Positions 42,704-53,094 are shown, numbered from the stretch's first letter. The stretch: DNA of 64,000 bases from Pseudomonas sp. 7SR1 (GCF_900156465.1 NZ_LT707064.1:1772001-1836000), one strand, 5' to 3'. A program made the numbers and translations. Notes: a model not told the origin generated them from the sequence alone.

Positions 42704-43129
42704 ATGTGGCAACAGACGCTGATTACCCTGCGGGCAAGGCCCCGGGGCTTTCACCTGGTGACGGACGAGTTGCTCGCCGGCCTGCCTGAACTCAGGGCGT
42801 GTCGTGTCGGTCTGTTGCATCTGTGGCTGCAGCACACCTCGGCCTCGTTGACCATCAACGAGAACGCCGATCCGGCGGTACGTCGAGACTTCGAACGATT
42901 TTTCAATCGGCTGATCCCACAAGGAAATGCCGACTATGAGCACAACGACGAAGGCCTGGACGACCTCCCGGCGCACTTCAAGGCCAGTGTGCTGGGATGT
43001 CAGCTCAGCCTGCCGGTAACGGACGGGCGACTGGCACTGGGCACCTGGCAAGGTGTTTATCTGGGCGAGCACCGTGATCATGGCGGTGCCCGTAAAGTCC
43101 TCGCCACCTTGTACGGTGAAGGGGCATGA
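42704..43129 (+). CDS. YjbQ family (UPF0047) protein
   Basis: A 141-residue protein of the YjbQ family. Conserved pieces are [18 protein letters not shown], the acidic [19 protein letters not shown], the [13 protein letters not shown] segment and [17 protein letters not shown]. Members can show weak thiamine-phosphate synthase activity, but the physiological role is unclear. The ATG at 42704 follows GGAG. It lies between amtB and sutA, an order shared with P. aeruginosa (inference from memory). Confidence 0.9.
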   Translation: MWQQTLITLRARPRGFHLVTDELLAGLPELRACRVGLLHLWLQHTSASLTINENADPAVRRDFERFFNRLIPQGNADYEHNDEGLDDLPAHFKASVLGCQLSLPVTDGRLALGTWQGVYLGEHRDHGGARKVLATLYGEGA

Positions 43130-43230
43130 CCGCCGATTGCCGGTGGATGTTGAATTTTTTCTGGCAGCCTTCGACAGATGGCGAAGCTGGGCTATAACTA
43201 ATCTGCTTTTCGCAAGTCATGAGGTAGAAC

Positions 43231-43551
43231 ATGAGCGACGATGATCTGGAAAACGACGACCTCGAAGTAGGTGACGAAGACGAGGCCGAAGACGGTCTGG
43301 AAGCGGCGGCTGAAGATGTGGCCGACGATGATGTTGCCGATGTCCCGGCGCCTGCCAAGGGCAAGGCCAAGGCAGCAGTATCGATCGACGAGTTGCCGAG
43401 CGTAGAGGCCAAGAACAAGGAACGTGATGCGCTCGCCAAGGCCATGGAAGAATTCCTGGCCAGGGGCGGAAAGGTGCAGGAAGTGGAGGCCAATGTGGTC
43501 GCCGATCCGCCCAAGAAGCCCGACAACAAGTACGGCAGCCGTCCTATCTGA
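43231..43551 (+). CDS. sutA: RNA polymerase-binding regulator SutA
   Basis: SutA is a small, largely disordered acidic protein that binds RNA polymerase and raises expression of housekeeping genes in slow-growing Pseudomonas. The 106-residue sequence fits: an extremely acidic N-terminal half (MSDDDLENDDLEVGDEDEAE), a short basic PAKGKAKAA link, a helical KNKERDALAKAMEEFLARGG segment and a basic tail ending YGSRPI. It has no Cys or Trp. A strong terminator follows 20 bases downstream. Confidence 0.87.
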   Translation: MSDDDLENDDLEVGDEDEAEDGLEAAAEDVADDDVADVPAPAKGKAKAAVSIDELPSVEAKNKERDALAKAMEEFLARGGKVQEVEANVVADPPKKPDNKYGSRPI

Positions 43552-43572
43552 GCTTCTGCTTCTTGCTTGCCG

Positions 43573-43602
43573 AAAAAGCCCGCCGTCGTCGCGGGCTTTT
43601 TC
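43573..43602 (+). terminator. Terminator after sutA
   Basis: An 11-base stem AAAAAGCCCGC / GCGGGCTTTTT with a seven-base loop, ending in T residues. Confidence 0.9.
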
Positions 43603-43637
43603 ATGGGCGCTATTGTATTTCCCGAATCAGGCGCAGT

Positions 43638-43729
43638 TCCTGTGTAGCGAGCTGCTCACGATAGCGGTGGCTCTGCTGGCATTGATGTTGGCTATGCCAC
43701 CGCCTTCGCGAGCCAGCTCGCTCCCACGG
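43638..43729. repeat. Paired REP element (partly degraded)
   Basis: The left copy TGTGTAGCGAGCTGCTCACG and right copy CGAGCCAGCTCGCTCCCACG are inverted but have drifted, losing bases in the left stem. Confidence 0.75.
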
Positions 43730-43762
43730 AGGGGGAGGGTTCTGGCGACTGTGAAGCAGCGT

Positions 43763-44467
43763 TCAGCGCTGGCTATGCCAGCCCGCCAGCAGGCTTGGCA
43801 GTTCGGTCAGGCTGCGGATTTCGGCGTCCGGCGCATGCTCTGCATCCCAGGTCTTGCCCGCCGGGTTGAACCACACTGCGCGCAGGCCAGCCTGTTGCGC
43901 GCCGGCGATATCGTCGCCCGGGTGGTCGCCGATGTGCACGGCGGTCTGCGCAGTGGCGCCACCGCGTTGCAGGGCCTCGTAAAAGAGCCGGGCGTCAGGC
44001 TTGGCGATGCCGATGTCTTCGGCGCACAGGGCGAACTTGAAGTAATCGGCCAGCCCAAGGCGGCGTACATCGGCGTTGCCGTTGGTGACCACGCCCAGGG
44101 CGAAGTGGTTGGCCAGGATCTCCAGGGTGGGTTGCACCTCGGGGAACACCTCCAGTTGATGGCGGGCGTGCAGGAAGGTCTCGAAGGCCTGGTCTGCCAG
44201 CTCGGAGGCTTGCCACTGGTCATAGCCGGCTTCTTGCAGCGCACGGAACAGCACGCGCCTGCGCAATGCACTGATGCGGTGTTTCAGGCCCGGTTCTTCG
44301 CGCAACACCTGTTCGCGGATCGTCCAGAGATGCTCCACCGGTACACCGCCCAGATTCGGTGCGTTATCGGCCAGCCATTGGCGTAAGACGGCTTCGGCGC
44401 TGGCGATCACCGGGGCGGTGTCCCACAGGGTGTCGTCCAGGTCGAAAGTGATCAGCTCGATGGTCAT
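43763..44467 (-). CDS. yigB: HAD-IA family phosphatase (YigB-like)
   Basis: A 234-residue haloacid dehalogenase-type hydrolase. Motif I is [10 protein letters not shown] near residue 8, motif II VVTNGN near 130, motif III the Lys in [10 protein letters not shown] near 155 and motif [12 protein letters not shown] near 177. E. coli YigB, which lies next to xerC in the same way, dephosphorylates FMN and other substrates, so an FMN phosphatase role is likely. Its start overlaps the xerC stop by four bases. Confidence 0.88.
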   Translation of the reverse strand: MTIELITFDLDDTLWDTAPVIASAEAVLRQWLADNAPNLGGVPVEHLWTIREQVLREEPGLKHRISALRRRVLFRALQEAGYDQWQASELADQAFETFLHARHQLEVFPEVQPTLEILANHFALGVVTNGNADVRRLGLADYFKFALCAEDIGIAKPDARLFYEALQRGGATAQTAVHIGDHPGDDIAGAQQAGLRAVWFNPAGKTWDAEHAPDAEIRSLTELPSLLAGWHSQR

Positions 44468-45366
44468 GATTCGTCGCCCTTGATGCGTTTGGCCCTGGGG
44501 TGGGCACTGTCATAGACCGTCGCCAGGTGCTGGAAGTCCAGGTGGGTGTAGATCTGGGTGGTCTTGATGTCCGAATGGCCTAGCAGCTCCTGGACAGCGC
44601 GAAGGTCCTGGGATGACTCCAGGACATGGCTGGCGAAGGAGTGCCTGAGCATGTGCGGATGCAGATTCTGCCCCAGTTCACGTTCGCCGGCGGCCTTGAC
44701 CCGCAGCTGGATCGCCCTGGGGCCGAGGCGGCGGCCCTGCTGGCTGACGAAAACGGCATCATCGGCGGGGTTGGCCAGTGCCCGTAGCGGCAGCCACAGC
44801 TCCAGGGCTTCCCGGGCCTTGCGGCCGATGGGCAGCAGGCGAGTCTTGCTGCCCTTGCCCAGCACCTGGACCATGCCGTCGGCCAGGTCCAGTTGATCGA
44901 GGTTCAGCCCCGTCAGCTCCGATAGCCGCAGGCCGGAAGAATAGAACAGCTCGAGGATCGCCTGGTCCCGTCGTGCCAGGAAGTCATCCTCGACCGCCCC
45001 TTCGAGCAGTTGCAGGGCCCTGTCGGTGTCGAGGGTCTTGGGCAACCGGCGCTCGCCCTTGGGGGGCGCCAGGCCGGTGGCCGGGTCGTGATCGCACAGG
45101 CCTTCGCGATTGAGGTAGTGATACAGGCCGCGCACCGCCGACAGCAGGCGGGCCAGGCTGCGAGAGGATTGGCCCTGTTGGTGCAGGCGGGCGACCAGGC
45201 TGCGCAGGCGCTGGATGTCCAGTGCCGACCAACTGCCGACGTTGTGTTTCTGACACCAGCCCAGCACTTTTGCAAGGTCGCGACGGTAGGCTGCCAGCGT
45301 ATGGGGCGACACCTGGCGCTCACTGCGCAGGTGCTCGCAGTAGGCGTCCAGCTGCCGCTCCATCAT
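44464..45366 (-). CDS. xerC: Tyrosine recombinase XerC
   Basis: XerC, with XerD, resolves chromosome dimers at the dif site. In 300 residues the catalytic set is complete: Arg in [12 protein letters not shown], Lys in [41 protein letters not shown] with the nucleophilic Tyr. The SAM-like DNA-binding domain occupies residues 1-90. It overlaps the DUF484 stop at the start (TGATG) and yigB at the end, so the three are co-translated. This is the housekeeping recombinase, not a phage integrase. Confidence 0.96.
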   Translation of the reverse strand: MMERQLDAYCEHLRSERQVSPHTLAAYRRDLAKVLGWCQKHNVGSWSALDIQRLRSLVARLHQQGQSSRSLARLLSAVRGLYHYLNREGLCDHDPATGLAPPKGERRLPKTLDTDRALQLLEGAVEDDFLARRDQAILELFYSSGLRLSELTGLNLDQLDLADGMVQVLGKGSKTRLLPIGRKAREALELWLPLRALANPADDAVFVSQQGRRLGPRAIQLRVKAAGERELGQNLHPHMLRHSFASHVLESSQDLRAVQELLGHSDIKTTQIYTHLDFQHLATVYDSAHPRAKRIKGDES

Positions 45367-46091
45367 CAGCGTACCGAGCGCAGCGAGCCGGTGAACCGTG
45401 GCAGCAGCCGGCCGGTGACCTCGGCGATGTAGCTGAGGAACAGCGTGCCCACCGAGCTCTTGTAGTGCTGGGGATCGCGACTGGCGATGGCCAGAACGCC
45501 ATGCACGCCCTGATGGGCAATGGCGACGACGGCGGTGGAGCCGATCTGCTTGCGCTGTTCTTCGCCGAACAGGAAGTCCAGCTCGTGTTCGCGCAGGCTG
45601 CCGCTGACGCTCTTGTTTTCAGTCAGCAAGCCACCGATGGCCGTCTGTGCGTCGGCGTGGGTCACCCAGCGACCCACCGGCATGGCGTTGTCGCTGAACA
45701 GGATGAGGCTGACAAAAGGCACCTGGAAGTCCTGGCGCAGGCTGTCTTCGACACTCATCACCAGGTCTTCGAGGGTGTTGGCGTCCATCAATGCCAGGAT
45801 CAGGCGACGGGTCTTGTCGAAGAGCCGGTCGTTGTCCCGGGCGACGTCCATCAGGTGCGAGAGACGATGGCGCATCTCGATGTTGCGTTCGCGCAGGATC
45901 TTCATCTGGTGCTCCACCAGCGACACCGTATCGCCGCGTCGGTGGGGGATGCGCATCACTGAAAGCAAGTCTTCACGCTCGACGAAGTAGTCCGGGTGAG
46001 CCTCCAGATAAGCGGCCACTGCCGCGGCATCCGGAAGCTGGCCAGGGGATTCGTCGGGCTGCGAGGCTGGAACCTGTGGCTTGTCGGTCAT
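45366..46091 (-). CDS. DUF484 family protein (YigA-like, GAF-type)
   Basis: A 241-residue protein of the DUF484 family with a helical N-terminal region ([20 protein letters not shown]) and a GAF-like C-terminal domain ([20 protein letters not shown], then [20 protein letters not shown]). The family always sits beside xerC or dapF but its role is unknown. It lies between dapF, 13 bases upstream, and xerC, with which it overlaps. Confidence 0.88.
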   Translation of the reverse strand: MTDKPQVPASQPDESPGQLPDAAAVAAYLEAHPDYFVEREDLLSVMRIPHRRGDTVSLVEHQMKILRERNIEMRHRLSHLMDVARDNDRLFDKTRRLILALMDANTLEDLVMSVEDSLRQDFQVPFVSLILFSDNAMPVGRWVTHADAQTAIGGLLTENKSVSGSLREHELDFLFGEEQRKQIGSTAVVAIAHQGVHGVLAIASRDPQHYKSSVGTLFLSYIAEVTGRLLPRFTGSLRSVR

Positions 46092-46104
46092 GGGTTTGGC
46101 TCAT

Positions 46105-46935
46105 TCAAAGACGAACTTGTCCTTCGTATACGCGAACTGCCGGGCCGGTCATCATCACCGGTTGGCCGGGGCCTGCCCATTCGATGGACAGGCGCCCGCC
46201 CGGCAGGTCGATCAGCAGGGGCGAATCCATCCATCCCTGGCTGATCGCGGCGACCGCGGCGGCGCAGGCGCCGGTTCCGCAGGCCTGGGTTTCCCCGGCA
46301 CCCCGTTCCCAGACGCGCAGTTGGGCGCGGTGACGGTCGATGACTTGCAGGAAACCGACGTTCACGCGCGCTGGGAAGCGCGGGTGATGCTCGATCTTCG
46401 GCCCCAGCTCATGCACCGGCGCACTGTTGATGTCGGTGACCCGGAGTACGGCATGGGGGTTGCCCATGGACACCGCGGCCAGTTCCACCGTGGCGCCATC
46501 GACTTCCAGCGGGTAGCTCAGGGCCTGGGCCGGCGCTTCGAACGGAATCTCTGACGGCTTCAGGCGCGGGGCGCCCATGTTGACGCCGATCTGGCCATCG
46601 TTGCGCACGTCCAGCTCGATGATGCCGCTCTTGGTCTCGACGCGGATCCTGCGTTTGGCGGTCAGGCGCTTGTCCAGCACGAAGCGGGCGAAGCAGCGCG
46701 CACCGTTACCGCATTGCTCCACTTCCGAGCCGTCGGCGTTGAAGATCCGATAGCGGAAGTCCACATCCGGGTTGGTGGGCGCTTCGACGATCAGCAACTG
46801 GTCGAAACCGATGCCAGTGTGCCGGTCGCCCCATTGCTTGGCGTGCTTGGGCAGGATGTGCGCGTGCTGGCTGACCAGGTCGAGGACCATGAAATCGTTG
46901 CCCAGGCCGTGCATCTTGGTGAAACGCAGCAGCAT
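46105..46935 (-). CDS. dapF: Diaminopimelate epimerase
   Basis: DapF converts LL- to meso-diaminopimelate for lysine and peptidoglycan. The two catalytic cysteines are in [13 protein letters not shown] near residue 76 and [15 protein letters not shown] near 218, each acting as base or acid. The start is [19 protein letters not shown], and the length of 276 residues is normal. It follows lysA by four bases, placing consecutive lysine-pathway steps in one operon. Confidence 0.97.
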   Translation of the reverse strand: MLLRFTKMHGLGNDFMVLDLVSQHAHILPKHAKQWGDRHTGIGFDQLLIVEAPTNPDVDFRYRIFNADGSEVEQCGNGARCFARFVLDKRLTAKRRIRVETKSGIIELDVRNDGQIGVNMGAPRLKPSEIPFEAPAQALSYPLEVDGATVELAAVSMGNPHAVLRVTDINSAPVHELGPKIEHHPRFPARVNVGFLQVIDRHRAQLRVWERGAGETQACGTGACAAAVAAISQGWMDSPLLIDLPGGRLSIEWAGPGQPVMMTGPAVRVYEGQVRL

Positions 46936-46939
46936 GGTC

Positions 46940-48187
46940 TTACTCCGGCAGCAGGCTTTCGCCGGCGAACAGCTCGGCTATCGTCTCGCGGCGACGTACT
47001 TCGAATGCCTGATCACCGTCCACCAGCACCTCGGCGCAACGGCCCCGGGTGTTGTAGTTGGAACTCATGACAAACCCGTAGGCTCCGGCCGAATGCACGG
47101 CCAGCAGATCCCCTTCCTGCAATGCCAGTTCCCGGCCCTTGGCCAGGAAGTCGCCGGTTTCGCAGATCGGCCCGACGATATCGTAGCTGCGTGGGGCGGT
47201 ATCGCGTGGGCGAACCGCGGACACGTCCATCCAGGCCTGGTACAGCGCCGGGCGGATCAGGTCGTTCATGGCCGCGTCGACGATGGCGAAGTCCTTGTGC
47301 TCGGTGTGCTTGAGGTATTCGACCTGGGTCAGCAGCACGCCGGCGTTGGCCACGATGTACCGGCCAGGCTCGAACATCAGTGCCAGGTCGCGGCCTTCGA
47401 GGCGCTCGCGCACGGCCTTGATGTAGTCGGCCACCAAGGGCGGCTCTTCGTCGCGGTAGCGCACGCCGACACCGCCGCCCAGGTCGATATGGCGCAGGTA
47501 GATGCCGCAGTCGCCGAGGCGGTCGACCAATGCCAGCAGGCGGTCGAGGGCATCGATGAAGGGCTCCAGGGTGGTCAGCTGCGAGCCGATGTGGCAGTCG
47601 ACGCCCAGCACTTCCAGGTTCGGCAGTTGGGCGGCGCGCACGTACACGTCTTCGGCGTCGGCAATGGCGATGCCGAACTTGTTTTCCTTCAGGCCGGTGG
47701 AGATGTACGGGTGGGTGCCGGCGTCGACGTCCGGGTTCACGCGCAGGGAAATCGGCGCGCGCACACCCAGTTCGGCGGCGACAAGCTGCAAGCGTTCGAG
47801 CTCGTCGGTGGATTCGATGTTGAAGCAGTGCACGCCGACTTCCAGGGCGCGGCGCATGTCTTCGCGGGTCTTGCCGACGCCGGAGAACACGATCTTGTCG
47901 GCACTGCCGCCTGCGGCCAGGACGCGTTCGAGCTCGCCACCGGAGACGATGTCGAAGCCGGCGCCCAGGCGTGCCAGGACGTTGAGCACGCCCAGGTTGG
48001 AGTTGGCCTTGACGGCGAAGCACACCAGGTGCGGCATGCCGACGAGGGCGTCGGCGAAGGTCCGGTATTGCGCTTCTATGTGGGCACGGGAATAGACATA
48101 GGTCGGCGTGCCGAAACGTTCGGCGATCGCAGACAGGGCAACCCCTTCCGCGAACAGCTCCCCGCCACGGTAGTTAAAAGCGTCCAT
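46940..48187 (-). CDS. lysA: Diaminopimelate decarboxylase
   Basis: LysA makes L-lysine from meso-diaminopimelate using PLP. The 415-residue fold-type III enzyme has the PLP lysine in [12 protein letters not shown] near residue 58, the HIGSQLT segment near 198 and the CETGDFLA motif near 345, which supplies the active-site Cys of the partner subunit. It follows lptM by ten bases and precedes dapF. Confidence 0.97.
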   Translation of the reverse strand: MDAFNYRGGELFAEGVALSAIAERFGTPTYVYSRAHIEAQYRTFADALVGMPHLVCFAVKANSNLGVLNVLARLGAGFDIVSGGELERVLAAGGSADKIVFSGVGKTREDMRRALEVGVHCFNIESTDELERLQLVAAELGVRAPISLRVNPDVDAGTHPYISTGLKENKFGIAIADAEDVYVRAAQLPNLEVLGVDCHIGSQLTTLEPFIDALDRLLALVDRLGDCGIYLRHIDLGGGVGVRYRDEEPPLVADYIKAVRERLEGRDLALMFEPGRYIVANAGVLLTQVEYLKHTEHKDFAIVDAAMNDLIRPALYQAWMDVSAVRPRDTAPRSYDIVGPICETGDFLAKGRELALQEGDLLAVHSAGAYGFVMSSNYNTRGRCAEVLVDGDQAFEVRRRETIAELFAGESLLPE

Positions 48188-48196
48188 GGCAATCCC

Positions 48197-48367
48197 TTAG
48201 TAAGTGGTCTGGGTGTCGTGGGAGTGGGACCTGGATTGTGACGACTTGGCCTGCTCTTCGGGAGACTTGCTGTCGTCGGGCAGGTACAGCGGACCTTTTT
48301 GACCACAGGCTGTCACTAGGCAGGCAACCGCGACGAGCGCAGCAAGGGAAGAGATCAGGCGCTTCAT
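48197..48367 (-). CDS. lptM: LPS translocon maturation chaperone LptM (small lipoprotein)
   Basis: A 56-residue lipoprotein too short for many gene finders. It begins MKRLISSLAALVAVACLV and has the lipobox LVTAC, with the lipidated Cys21 followed by the diagnostic GQKGPLYLP. LptM (YifL) helps the outer-membrane LptD fold and form its disulfides. The C-terminal tail is rich in Ser, His and Gln. It heads the lptM-lysA-dapF-DUF484-xerC-yigB operon and is divergent from cyaY, as in enterobacteria. Confidence 0.92.
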   Translation of the reverse strand: MKRLISSLAALVAVACLVTACGQKGPLYLPDDSKSPEEQAKSSQSRSHSHDTQTTY

Positions 48368-48579
48368 GGCGAAATCCTTGAAAATGCGTTAATTGCGCCG
48401 GAGTATACCGGCCACCCGGCGGCTTGCCTATGCAACGGGCCTCCCGTCCGGCGGGGCTGGCGCCGTTATCGATTGCGGTGGCTGCGGTTGTCGTTGGTCG
48501 GTATATCCTTTGCAATCGTCGGGAAGCGCCCGTATCTTGCGGCGCTTGAGCATAAGCAGACATTTTCGAGGTTGCCGCA

Positions 48580-48912
48580 ATGAGTTTGACTGAAGCCCGT
48601 TTCCACGATCTGGTCGATGCGACCCAGCAAACCCTGGAGGATGTATTCGAAGACAGCGAGCTGGATATCGACCTGGAAAGCTCCGCCGGCGTGCTGACTG
48701 TCAAGTTCGAAAACGGTACCCAATTGATTTTCAGTCGCCAGGAGCCACTGCGCCAGCTTTGGCTGGCGGCGGTCTCGGGTGGCTTCCACTTCGACTACGA
48801 CGAGGAGAGCGGGCGCTGGCTGTGCGACAAGAGCGAAGAGCAACTGGGCGAGATGCTCGAACGCATCGTCAAGCAGCAGGCTGGTGTGGAATTCGACTTC
48901 GAAGGCCTGTGA
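48580..48912 (+). CDS. cyaY: Iron donor protein CyaY (bacterial frataxin)
   Basis: A 110-residue frataxin homologue that binds iron and tunes iron-sulfur cluster assembly at IscS. The acidic first helix (TQQTLEDVFEDSELDIDLE) and the beta-sheet strands ending in the GGFHFDYDEESGRWL segment are typical. It is divergent from lptM and four bases before the DUF1289 gene. Confidence 0.95.
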   Translation: MSLTEARFHDLVDATQQTLEDVFEDSELDIDLESSAGVLTVKFENGTQLIFSRQEPLRQLWLAAVSGGFHFDYDEESGRWLCDKSEEQLGEMLERIVKQQAGVEFDFEGL

Positions 48913-48916
48913 TCGC

Positions 48917-49135
48917 GTGAACCAGACTGCCCCGGTTCGGCCACCCAAGCCGCTCTACAGCAACGTCAGCCCCGCCGTGCCGTCGCCGTGCATCAGCCTT
49001 TGTCGACTTGACGAGCAAAAGGTCTGCCTCGGATGCTTTCGTCATGTGGAGGATATCCGCGAGTGGCGCTCGGCCGATGATGAGCGGCGGCGGGTCATCT
49101 GTGCCGAGGCGGCCAGGCGCAAACCTCAGGTGTAA
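48917..49135 (+). CDS. DUF1289 domain-containing protein
   Basis: A 72-residue protein with the DUF1289 cysteine pattern PSPCISLCRLDEQKVCLGCFR, followed by DIREWRSADDERRRVI. The four cysteines suggest a small metal-binding site, and no function is known. It starts at GTG four bases after the cyaY stop, so the pair is surely one transcript. A terminator-like hairpin follows at 49349. Confidence 0.87.
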   Translation: MNQTAPVRPPKPLYSNVSPAVPSPCISLCRLDEQKVCLGCFRHVEDIREWRSADDERRRVICAEAARRKPQV

Positions 49136-49348
49136 CCATCCGTGGCGAGGGTTTTTATCCCCGCTGGCTGCCAAGCAGCCCGAAAGACTAACGCAACCAG
49201 GCAGGTCGATCGGGCAGGCAAGCTCAGGGCTGCAACAGCCCAGCTGGGATAAATCCTCACGCGACAGTTGGGTGTGCCAGCTCCCCGACTTGTATATTTA
49301 TTGAGCTGTGTTAGTGTCCGGCTATGCCTCACCTTGCCGAGGCCCGTA

Positions 49349-49386
49349 AAAACCCCGTCTTCCTGTGGCGGGGTTTTGCTTTTTTC
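49349..49386 (+). terminator. Terminator after cyaY-DUF1289
   Basis: A nine-base stem AAAACCCCG / CGGGGTTTT encloses an 11-base loop and is followed by GCTTTTTTC. It lies only 30 bases before rnk, so it might also regulate rnk. Confidence 0.75.
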
Positions 49387-49414
49387 GTGCAGAAGAAAGG
49401 AGTCTGCCTGGATC

Positions 49415-49825
49415 ATGACCGCACCTTCCATCACCCTTACCCGCCTGGACGTTCAGCGTCTGGAGCGTCTGATCGACAGCCTGGACGAAACGCTCCCGGG
49501 CGTGATCGCGTTGCAGACCGAACTGGATCGCGCCGAGACCCTGGTGGGCCATGAAGACGTGCCCGCCGACGTCGTGACGATGAATTCGCGTGTGCATTGC
49601 CGCGAGGAAGGCAGCGGCAAGGACTATCGCCTGACGCTGGTCTATCCACAGGACGCGAATGCCGATGAAGGCAAGGTCTCGATCCTGGCGCCGGTAGGCA
49701 GCGCGCTGCTGGGCCTGAAGGTGGGCCAGCACATCGACTGGCCGGCGCCGGGCGGCAAGACCCTGAAGCTGACATTGCTGGCCGTGGAATACCAGCCCGA
49801 AGCGGGCGGCGATTTCCACCTCTGA
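49415..49825 (+). CDS. rnk: Regulator of nucleoside diphosphate kinase (Rnk)
   Basis: A 136-residue protein with a coiled-coil N-terminal region (VQRLERLIDSLDETLPGV) and a GreA/GreB-like C-terminal domain (ILAPVGSALLGLKVGQHIDW). Rnk binds RNA polymerase like Gre factors. In Pseudomonas it was found as a suppressor of the loss of algQ, which lies at 62232 here. The ATG at 49415 is chosen behind GGAG. It converges with cyaA, one base between stops. Confidence 0.92.
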   Translation: MTAPSITLTRLDVQRLERLIDSLDETLPGVIALQTELDRAETLVGHEDVPADVVTMNSRVHCREEGSGKDYRLTLVYPQDANADEGKVSILAPVGSALLGLKVGQHIDWPAPGGKTLKLTLLAVEYQPEAGGDFHL

Positions 49826-49826
49826 T

Positions 49827-52670
49827 TCAGACCAGGGTCAGCGCCTCGTTCAGGGCGCGTTCCAGGTCGGCCTTGTAGCGCAGGTACAGATTGCTCGAGC
49901 AGGCACCGTCACCCACCAGGCCCGAGAGGTCCAGGTCGGTGATGTAGCAGCGATAGCGTTCGGCCTCGCGGCGCTGGCCGACGATTTCCCCGGCAACTAC
50001 GCGGAACAGCTGGTCGCCGTGTTCCAGTTCAGAGAACTCCTGCTGGTTGCAGTACAGGGTGACGTGCACCTGGCCATGGGCCGCTTTGCCGATGATGGCC
50101 TGTACGTCATAGAACGGTTTGTTCACCGGTGTCTGCGGAGCCTGGCGTGCCTCGATCCGCCGCGCCCGTCCGTTGCCCGAGGGCAGCAACTGGTAATACA
50201 GGGTTTCCAGGTTCAACGGCTGGGCGGCATCCATTGGCAGCAGGGCGTCGCGGCGGTACAGCACCGATTGCAGGAAGCGTTGCAGCGGCACCAGCAGGCT
50301 TTGCTCGTCGTGATAGGGCAGGCGCTGCTGCCACAGGGCGTTGAGTTCGTCGAGCACGTACAGGTCGGCGTCGTCCTCGTTGACCCGGTAGAACACCTGG
50401 ATGCACTCGGGTTGGCCCATGGGCAGGACCAGTGCCAGGTCATGATCTTCCAGGGCCATCGAGTCCAGGTGCAGCGGACTGTAGGCGGCCAGCTCTTCAC
50501 CCAGGTAATCCATCAGCGCCGAGAGGCTGGCCAGGGGAATGTGGTTGACCTGGCCGGGCACCAGTTCCAGCACATGGTAGTGCTGCTGGACCTGAAGCAG
50601 ATAGCGATGGTTGAGGTTGCTGAGCAGCAGCGTCTGGGCCGTTTCGATGACTTCTTCGACCCTTCGCGCAATGAACTGCGCGCGGTTGTGGCAGAAGCAG
50701 CGGACCTGCAAGCGCGGCTGGCGCGGCCCGGAGGGCAGGTCGTTGAGGTAGTCACGCAGGCAGTCGAGCAGCGCGTGCTCGCCGTCGAAGCGGTTGACCA
50801 GCACTTCGTTCCAACTGTTGAGCGTGACCTGGTCGAGGGTCAGCACCAGGTTTTCCCGGACACCGGCATAGCTCAGCGAGTCGGTGCGTTCGGTGGTCAT
50901 CAGGATGTTCAGGTCGCGGTGATGCTTGAGCGGGTCGATGCCGACGTTTACCAGGATCAGCACCTCGCTGGGCACGCTGGCATGCAGCAGCCGTTCTTCG
51001 TCGACCGTGGCCAGGGGCAGCGCGATGGCCTGTTGCAGGCTGCCCAGCAGGTTGAACAGCTCGAACTCGCTCAGGTCGCTCTCGCCGGGGTGCAGCGCCA
51101 GCCGCGTACTGCTGTCGATCACGCCGTTGCGATGGCACCAGGTCAGCAGCTCCAGCAATTCCCGGCTGCGCTTGATCGGCGCGAAATTCTCCCACTCCAG
51201 GGCATTGAGGCTGCCGTTATAAAGGCCCCACTGGTTTTGCCCGGGTTCTTTCTTGTTGGGTGACTGAACCAGCGTCAGGGTGTCTTCGGCCAGGTCCGGC
51301 GCGATGCCGGGATTGATGAACTCCACCTTGTCGGCCTTGCGTTCGAACGCCGCGTACAACCGTCGGCCAAGGACGTTGAGGTCACGCTTGTTGATCAGGC
51401 TGGCGGTTTTCTCGGTGCGGGCGAACTGGGTCAGGAAGCGGTAGCTGTAGGTCAGTTCATTGACCAGGGCCCGTCTTTCGTTGCTGACCTGGCGCACCTT
51501 CCACTGGCTGCGGCTGTCCAGCAGCGCCAGTTGGCGCTGATCCCAGCCCCATTCGCTGGCCAGGCGCTCGAGCAGCGTGCGTTGCCAGCCGCTGCTGCGC
51601 GCCGGGCCGGTGAGCTTGCGGTTGACCTTCAGGTAGAGCGCGCGCCGGATCAGTTCCAGACGCTCGGGCTCGCCGCGGGCCTTGAGGTATTCCTCGATGC
51701 GGCGATAGATCAGCATGTACGGGTCCAGTTCTTCCAGGTCCAGGCGATTGGCGAATACCGCCTGCTTGAAGCGCAGGCTCAGGCACCGGACGTCGGGGTG
51801 CTCGCTGGCATAGACCTCGGTCAGCAGCAGCTTGAGCACGGACTTGTAAGGGGACTCGATACCCTTGAACAACTGCCAGAGGCCGGCGCCAATGAACTCT
51901 CCCGGCGGGATGTAGGCCAGGTGTCCGAGGTCCAGTGTCTCGTCCGCTCGGATAAAGCGCTTGGAAATCAGCGTGTGGGTGTACTGCTCATAGTTGTCTT
52001 CTTCGTAGACCGGCACCAGCCACCAGATCGGCGTACGCCCCGCCAGCCAGATCGCGGTGCGGTAGAACTCGTCCAGCAGCAGGTAGTGCTGGGTCGTTCC
52101 GCAATCGTCGGAGCTGAGCTGGTTGTCCCTTTCGCCCCGTACGAACCGGGCCGGGTCGATGAGGAAGAAGTGGGCTTCGGCGCCCTGGGTCGCCGCCCAG
52201 GCCTCGAGCAACTGGCATTTCTTGCGCAGCTCGGCCAGTTCATCGTCGCTCAGGTCCGGTCCGTGACAGACCCATACGTCCATGTCGCTCTGATCCGCCT
52301 GGGCGAGCGTGCCCAGGCTGCCCATCAGGAACAGGCCGAGAATCGGCCTTGGTGGGTTGCTGCCGTGGCGCGGCTTGTAGGAGAAGGAGCGGGTCAGCCG
52401 CTGGGCCTCGGTGAGGACGCTGGCGTCGGGTTCGTAGTTCGACAGCCCTGCCGGAGTCGTGCTCGAGACGTAGCCGGGCAACAAGGGGTGATTGACGTGG
52501 AAAAACAGGGGCAGCAAGGTCAATACGCTTTGCTGGCGAGGCGAGAGGCCTTCCAGGGCACGTTCCATCCGGATGGTGTTGAGCTTGAGAAAACGTGCGC
52601 GCAACTGGCTCAAGACCTTGCGGTCGATTCCCTCATCCAGATCGGGGCGTATTTCGTGATTGCGGGTCAT
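49827..52670 (-). CDS. cyaA: Class I adenylate cyclase CyaA
   Basis: A 947-residue enterobacterial-type (class I) adenylate cyclase that makes cAMP from ATP. The nucleotidyltransferase core is in the N-terminal half: FLMGSLGTLAQADQSDMDVW near residue 115, with two catalytic Asp residues, then FFLIDPARFVRG near 170. The C-terminal half is the regulatory region. In pseudomonads cAMP acts through Vfr, mainly on virulence traits rather than on sugar repression (family knowledge). It converges with rnk. Confidence 0.95.
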   Translation of the reverse strand: MTRNHEIRPDLDEGIDRKVLSQLRARFLKLNTIRMERALEGLSPRQQSVLTLLPLFFHVNHPLLPGYVSSTTPAGLSNYEPDASVLTEAQRLTRSFSYKPRHGSNPPRPILGLFLMGSLGTLAQADQSDMDVWVCHGPDLSDDELAELRKKCQLLEAWAATQGAEAHFFLIDPARFVRGERDNQLSSDDCGTTQHYLLLDEFYRTAIWLAGRTPIWWLVPVYEEDNYEQYTHTLISKRFIRADETLDLGHLAYIPPGEFIGAGLWQLFKGIESPYKSVLKLLLTEVYASEHPDVRCLSLRFKQAVFANRLDLEELDPYMLIYRRIEEYLKARGEPERLELIRRALYLKVNRKLTGPARSSGWQRTLLERLASEWGWDQRQLALLDSRSQWKVRQVSNERRALVNELTYSYRFLTQFARTEKTASLINKRDLNVLGRRLYAAFERKADKVEFINPGIAPDLAEDTLTLVQSPNKKEPGQNQWGLYNGSLNALEWENFAPIKRSRELLELLTWCHRNGVIDSSTRLALHPGESDLSEFELFNLLGSLQQAIALPLATVDEERLLHASVPSEVLILVNVGIDPLKHHRDLNILMTTERTDSLSYAGVRENLVLTLDQVTLNSWNEVLVNRFDGEHALLDCLRDYLNDLPSGPRQPRLQVRCFCHNRAQFIARRVEEVIETAQTLLLSNLNHRYLLQVQQHYHVLELVPGQVNHIPLASLSALMDYLGEELAAYSPLHLDSMALEDHDLALVLPMGQPECIQVFYRVNEDDADLYVLDELNALWQQRLPYHDEQSLLVPLQRFLQSVLYRRDALLPMDAAQPLNLETLYYQLLPSGNGRARRIEARQAPQTPVNKPFYDVQAIIGKAAHGQVHVTLYCNQQEFSELEHGDQLFRVVAGEIVGQRREAERYRCYITDLDLSGLVGDGACSSNLYLRYKADLERALNEALTLV

Positions 52671-52845
52671 GTCGGCTCAAACCGCTCGCGGCGTCGAACG
52701 TGGGAGATCGAAGGTGATGGCAGTTTAGCGTCCGGGGCGTGGAATTCTTAAGCTGAAATATGATTTTTGACGCCGGAATTTCTACAGGGGGCGCAGTGCG
52801 CCTGCGGAAACCCCGGCGCAGGGATTTCCGTGGGCGACAGGAAGG

Positions 52846-53094
52846 TCAGGCGGCTTGCGATACGACGTTGAGAATGGTCAACAGGCCTTGCACGTGCTCG
52901 GCGGCATCCCGGCCCAGGCTGGTCAGGTAACCGCCGTCGGACTGGGTGATCAGGTCTTTTTCGTAAAGGCGTTTGGCGGCGGCGATGGCAGAAGGGGCAG
53001 CGGTCTGATGGATTTTCAGGCCTTCCTGGGAACTGTCCAGGTTGAAGAGTGCAAGGATTTCCAGTTCGGCAACCAGCTCAGGGGTAAGCGACAT
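52846..53094 (-). CDS. TIGR02647-type small DNA-binding-like protein
   Basis: An 82-residue protein that I place in the TIGR02647 group from its MSLTPELVAELEILALFNLD start and GLKIHQTAAPSAIAAAKRLY centre, followed by KDLITQSDGGYLTSLGRDAA. The last part looks like a winged-helix wing, so DNA binding is plausible but unproven. The ATG at 53094 follows AAGGAGT on the minus strand. It lies upstream of cyaA on the same strand, 175 bases away. Confidence 0.8.
   Translation of the reverse strand: MSLTPELVAELEILALFNLDSSQEGLKIHQTAAPSAIAAAKRLYEKDLITQSDGGYLTSLGRDAAEHVQGLLTILNVVSQAA

Noticed and set aside
44464..45366. The tyrosine recombinase as a sign of an integrated phage or island
   Set aside because: It overlaps DUF484 and yigB in the conserved dapF-xerC block and has the XerC sequence, so it is the housekeeping recombinase.
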